Shown piece after piece: positions 5,202 through 7,042 of a DNA stretch of 7,042 nucleotides. Both the position numbers and the translations under genes were made by a program. Each line of letters opens with the position of its first letter. Position 1 is the stretch's first letter. Source of the stretch: JBDHTS01 sp044220535 (GTDB lineage: Bacteria; Pseudomonadota; Alphaproteobacteria; Micavibrionales; Micavibrionaceae); the NCBI GenBank assembly GCA_044220535.1, contig JBGAQU010000101.1, positions 1-7,042 of the forward strand, written 5' to 3'. The notes under the pieces were generated by a model that had not been told where the DNA came from, ran no database searches, and saw only the letters and a program-made list of their open reading frames with translations.

Positions 5202-6656
5202 TTAAGATAACTTTTTCTTCAGCAGGTCGTTGACCATCCCCGGATTGGCTTTGCCCTGTGTCTTCTTCATCACCGCCCCGACGAAGAAGCCGAACAGCTT
5301 GTCCTTGCCGCTGCGGTAGGCGGCGACGTTGTCCGGGTTTTCGGCGATGACTTCATCGACGATCTTTTCGATGGCGCCTGTATCGGTGACCTGCTTCAGG
5401 CCTTTGGTTTCGACGATATGGTGCGGGTCGTTGCCCGTGGCGTACATATCGGCGAAGACATCTTTCGCGATCTTGCCGGAGATTGTGGAATCGCCGATCA
5501 GGCCCAGAAGCTTGGACAGATGCGGCGCCGTGATCGGGCTTTCTTCCAGGGTTCTGGCATCCTTGTTCAGAAGGCCGAGCAGTTCATTCAGCACCCAGTT
5601 GGCTGCCAGTTTCGGATCTGCCGCGCCTGCCACTTGTTCGTAATAATCGGCGCGGTTGCGTTCGGCGATCAGGACACCTGAGTCATAAGCGGACAGGCCG
5701 TAATCCTTCATGAAGCGGTGCTTCTTTTGGTCCGGCAGTTCGGGCAGGGTTTGCTTGATCTGTTCGACCCAGTCGGACTTCAGGACGAGAGGCAGAAGAT
5801 CGGGATCGGGGAAATAACGGTAATCATGCGCTTCTTCCTTGGAGCGCATGGAGCGTGTTTCGCCTTTATTCGGGTCCCACAGGCGCGTTTCCTGCGTGAT
5901 CGTGCCACCGGATTCCAGGATTTCGAGCTGGCGGCGTGCTTCGTAATCAATGGCCATCTGTACGGCCTTGATGGAATTCACGTTCTTGATCTCGCAACGA
6001 GTGCCATATTCCTTCGCTCCTTTGCGGCGTAGGGACAGGTTGACGTCGGCGCGCATGGAGCCTTCTTCCATGTTGCCGTTGCAGGTGCCGAGATACTGCA
6101 AAATCATGCGCAGTTTGGACAGGTATGCGGTCGCTTCCTCTGGTCCGCGGATATCAGGTTCCGACACGATTTCCATCAGCGCGCAGCCGGAACGGTTGAG
6201 GTCGACATAGGATTTGGTCGGGTGCTGGTCGTGCAGCGACTTGCCCGCGTCCTGTTCCAGGTGCAGACGCGTCACGCCGATAACTTTTGTGCTGCCATCC
6301 GGCAGGTCGATCTCAACTTCACCCTTGCCGACGATCGGGTGCAGGAATTGTGAAATCTGGTAGCCCTGCGGCAGGTCGGGATAGAAATAGTTTTTGCGTT
6401 CGAAGACCGAATGCATGTTGATCTTAGCATTGAGGCCAAGGCCGGTGCGCACGGCCTGTTCAACACATTTTTCATTCAGGACGGGCAGCATGCCGGGCAT
6501 GGCGGCATCGACCAAGCTGACCTGGCTGTTGGGGGCTGCGCCAAAAGCCGATGGCGCGCCGGAAAACAGCTTGGTATTGGCGATGATCTGGGCATGGACT
6601 TCCATGCCGATCACGATTTCCCATTCGCCCGTTTCGCCCTGAATAAACTGTGCCAC
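5202..6656 (-). CDS. gatB: Aspartyl/glutamyl-tRNA(Asn/Gln) amidotransferase subunit B
   Basis: GatB is the tRNA-binding and kinase subunit of GatCAB, which amidates misacylated Glu-tRNA(Gln) and Asp-tRNA(Asn) in the cytoplasm using ammonia delivered by GatA. The 484 residues match the usual length. Visible signatures are IGMEVHAQ (16-23), AAMPGMLPVLNE (51-62), ERKNYFYPDLPQGYQISQF (86-104), LHLEQDAGKSLHD (131-143), the PROSITE-type GatB stretch around SYVDLNRSGCALMEIVSEPD (149-168), EEGSMRADVN (197-206), CEIKNVNS (221-228) and HDYRYFPDPDLLPL (277-290). The C-terminal half is the helical cradle and YqeY-like tail domain, ending in NPGMVNDLLKKKLS. The start is GTG with AAAGGAG 7 bases upstream. 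The gene is intact. The adjacent upstream gene is not gatA; gatC and gatA are presumably elsewhere or further upstream. Confidence 0.98.
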   Translation of the reverse strand: MAQFIQGETGEWEIVIGMEVHAQIIANTKLFSGAPSAFGAAPNSQVSLVDAAMPGMLPVLNEKCVEQAVRTGLGLNAKINMHSVFERKNYFYPDLPQGYQISQFLHPIVGKGEVEIDLPDGSTKVIGVTRLHLEQDAGKSLHDQHPTKSYVDLNRSGCALMEIVSEPDIRGPEEATAYLSKLRMILQYLGTCNGNMEEGSMRADVNLSLRRKGAKEYGTRCEIKNVNSIKAVQMAIDYEARRQLEILESGGTITQETRLWDPNKGETRSMRSKEEAHDYRYFPDPDLLPLVLKSDWVEQIKQTLPELPDQKKHRFMKDYGLSAYDSGVLIAERNRADYYEQVAGAADPKLAANWVLNELLGLLNKDARTLEESPITAPHLSKLLGLIGDSTISGKIAKDVFADMYATGNDPHHIVETKGLKQVTDTGAIEKIVDEVIAENPDNVAAYRSGKDKLFGFFVGAVMKKTQGKANPGMVNDLLKKKLS

Positions 6657-6663
6657 GCCTTAA

Positions 6664-6670
6664 CTCCTTT
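6664..6670 (-). promoter_or_regulatory. Shine-Dalgarno AAAGGAG fixing the gatB GTG start
   Basis: On the minus strand AAAGGAG lies 7 bases before GTG at 6656, ideal spacing, and GatB homologues begin only a few residues before the conserved IGMEVHAQ strand. This supports GTG as the start. Confidence 0.85.
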
Positions 6671-6689
6671 AGTAAGCAAACGATGGTAT

Positions 6690-7042
6690 TTAAGGAACCC
6701 TGGTGTAAATCTCCAGGCATTTCTGTCGTTCGTTATCCATGTATATATTGTATTTCGTATCATCCATGATGATTTTTGATGACGGCTTGGATTCCTTGTC
6801 CTGCTTCGCCGCAGGGGAAGCTATGTAGGATTCCAGTAAAACCCGTCCATTGCTTTTCAAGTATTTTACGGCGGCGCGGCTGTAACAGGTGCAATACCGG
6901 TCATAGGCGCGATCGCTATGGAACATAACCCGGAAGCGTGTCTGGCGATAGCATTCGTCATTGGCGCGCACGTTCATCTCTACCCAGGCGCAGTCGGCGT
7001 AAATATCAGTAAGAAAATGTTCATATGGTGTTTTTTCACGCT
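6690..7042 (-). CDS. Hypothetical Cys-containing protein, 5' end outside window
   Basis: I do not recognise this protein. The frame is open from the right edge of the window (117 codons visible before the stop), so the ATG at 6977 need not be the start; the extra upstream residues include EHFLTDIYADCAWVEM. Four clustered cysteines stand out: one in ADCAW, one in NDECYRQ, and a CTC pair in YDRYCTCYSRAAVKYL. Such C...C...CxC spacing is seen in small exported alphaproteobacterial proteins held by disulfides, but no signal peptide can be checked because the N-terminus is missing. A Lys/Ser-rich linker (AAKQDKESKPSSK) leads to a short C-terminal tail ending CLEIYTRVP. It lies 33 bases before gatB on the same strand and may share its transcript. 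Aromatic-rich composition looks like real protein. Confidence 0.6.
   Translation of the reverse strand, partial: REKTPYEHFLTDIYADCAWVEMNVRANDECYRQTRFRVMFHSDRAYDRYCTCYSRAAVKYLKSNGRVLLESYIASPAAKQDKESKPSSKIIMDDTKYNIYMDNERQKCLEIYTRVP

Overview
The window looks like a piece of an alphaproteobacterial chromosome. The best evidence is the complete GatB protein, whose N-terminal half follows the alphaproteobacterial form closely (for example IGMEVHAQ, YFYPDLPQGYQISQ and HDYRYFPDPDLLPL). A tRNA-Ser with an encoded CCA end and paired GTCATCCCGGC-type palindromes are also common in proteobacteria. I cannot name a genus from the sequence alone. Base composition is uneven. The kinase-like gene at 540-1118 and the spacers are visibly AT-rich, while the transporter and gatB are GC-richer, which suggests mixed ancestry on the left side.

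Left block (1-1118, plus strand): the 3' part of a HigB-type toxin gene, the HigA-type antitoxin, and a P-loop nucleotide-kinase-like gene that starts 1 base after the antitoxin stop. The three look like one transcript. Next comes about 280 bases without a gene (1119-1398). This stretch holds a hairpin-forming inverted repeat, a T-arm-like tRNA scrap and recurring CGGAGA words. It abuts the 3' end of a minus-strand tRNA-Ser(GCU) at 1399-1490. The TA cassette therefore sits on the 3'-end side of a tRNA gene, where integrative elements often insert, but no integrase is visible.

Middle block (1491-4300): a probable tRNA promoter, then a 151-bp palindrome-pair element (REPIN/MITE-like), and right after it a near-consensus sigma70 promoter. 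That promoter reads into a previously easy-to-miss 57-codon gene whose stop overlaps the start of a 12-helix MFS transporter in an ATGA junction. A tandem GNAT acetyltransferase gene follows, starting at TTG behind a perfect Shine-Dalgarno sequence, possibly with its own promoter.

Right block (4301-7042, minus strand): a TerD-domain protein with an unusual insertion of about 60 residues, preceded by a possible 29-residue leader ORF. Next is gatB, a subunit of the tRNA-dependent amidotransferase, and then the 3' part of an unrecognised Cys-containing protein that runs off the window. The GNAT and TerD genes converge. gatB does not directly follow gatA here.

I see no strong evidence for a wholly new defence or metabolic system. 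The most worthwhile leads are the small gene coupled to the MFS transporter, the TerD variant with its insertion, and the higBA-kinase cassette next to a tRNA.
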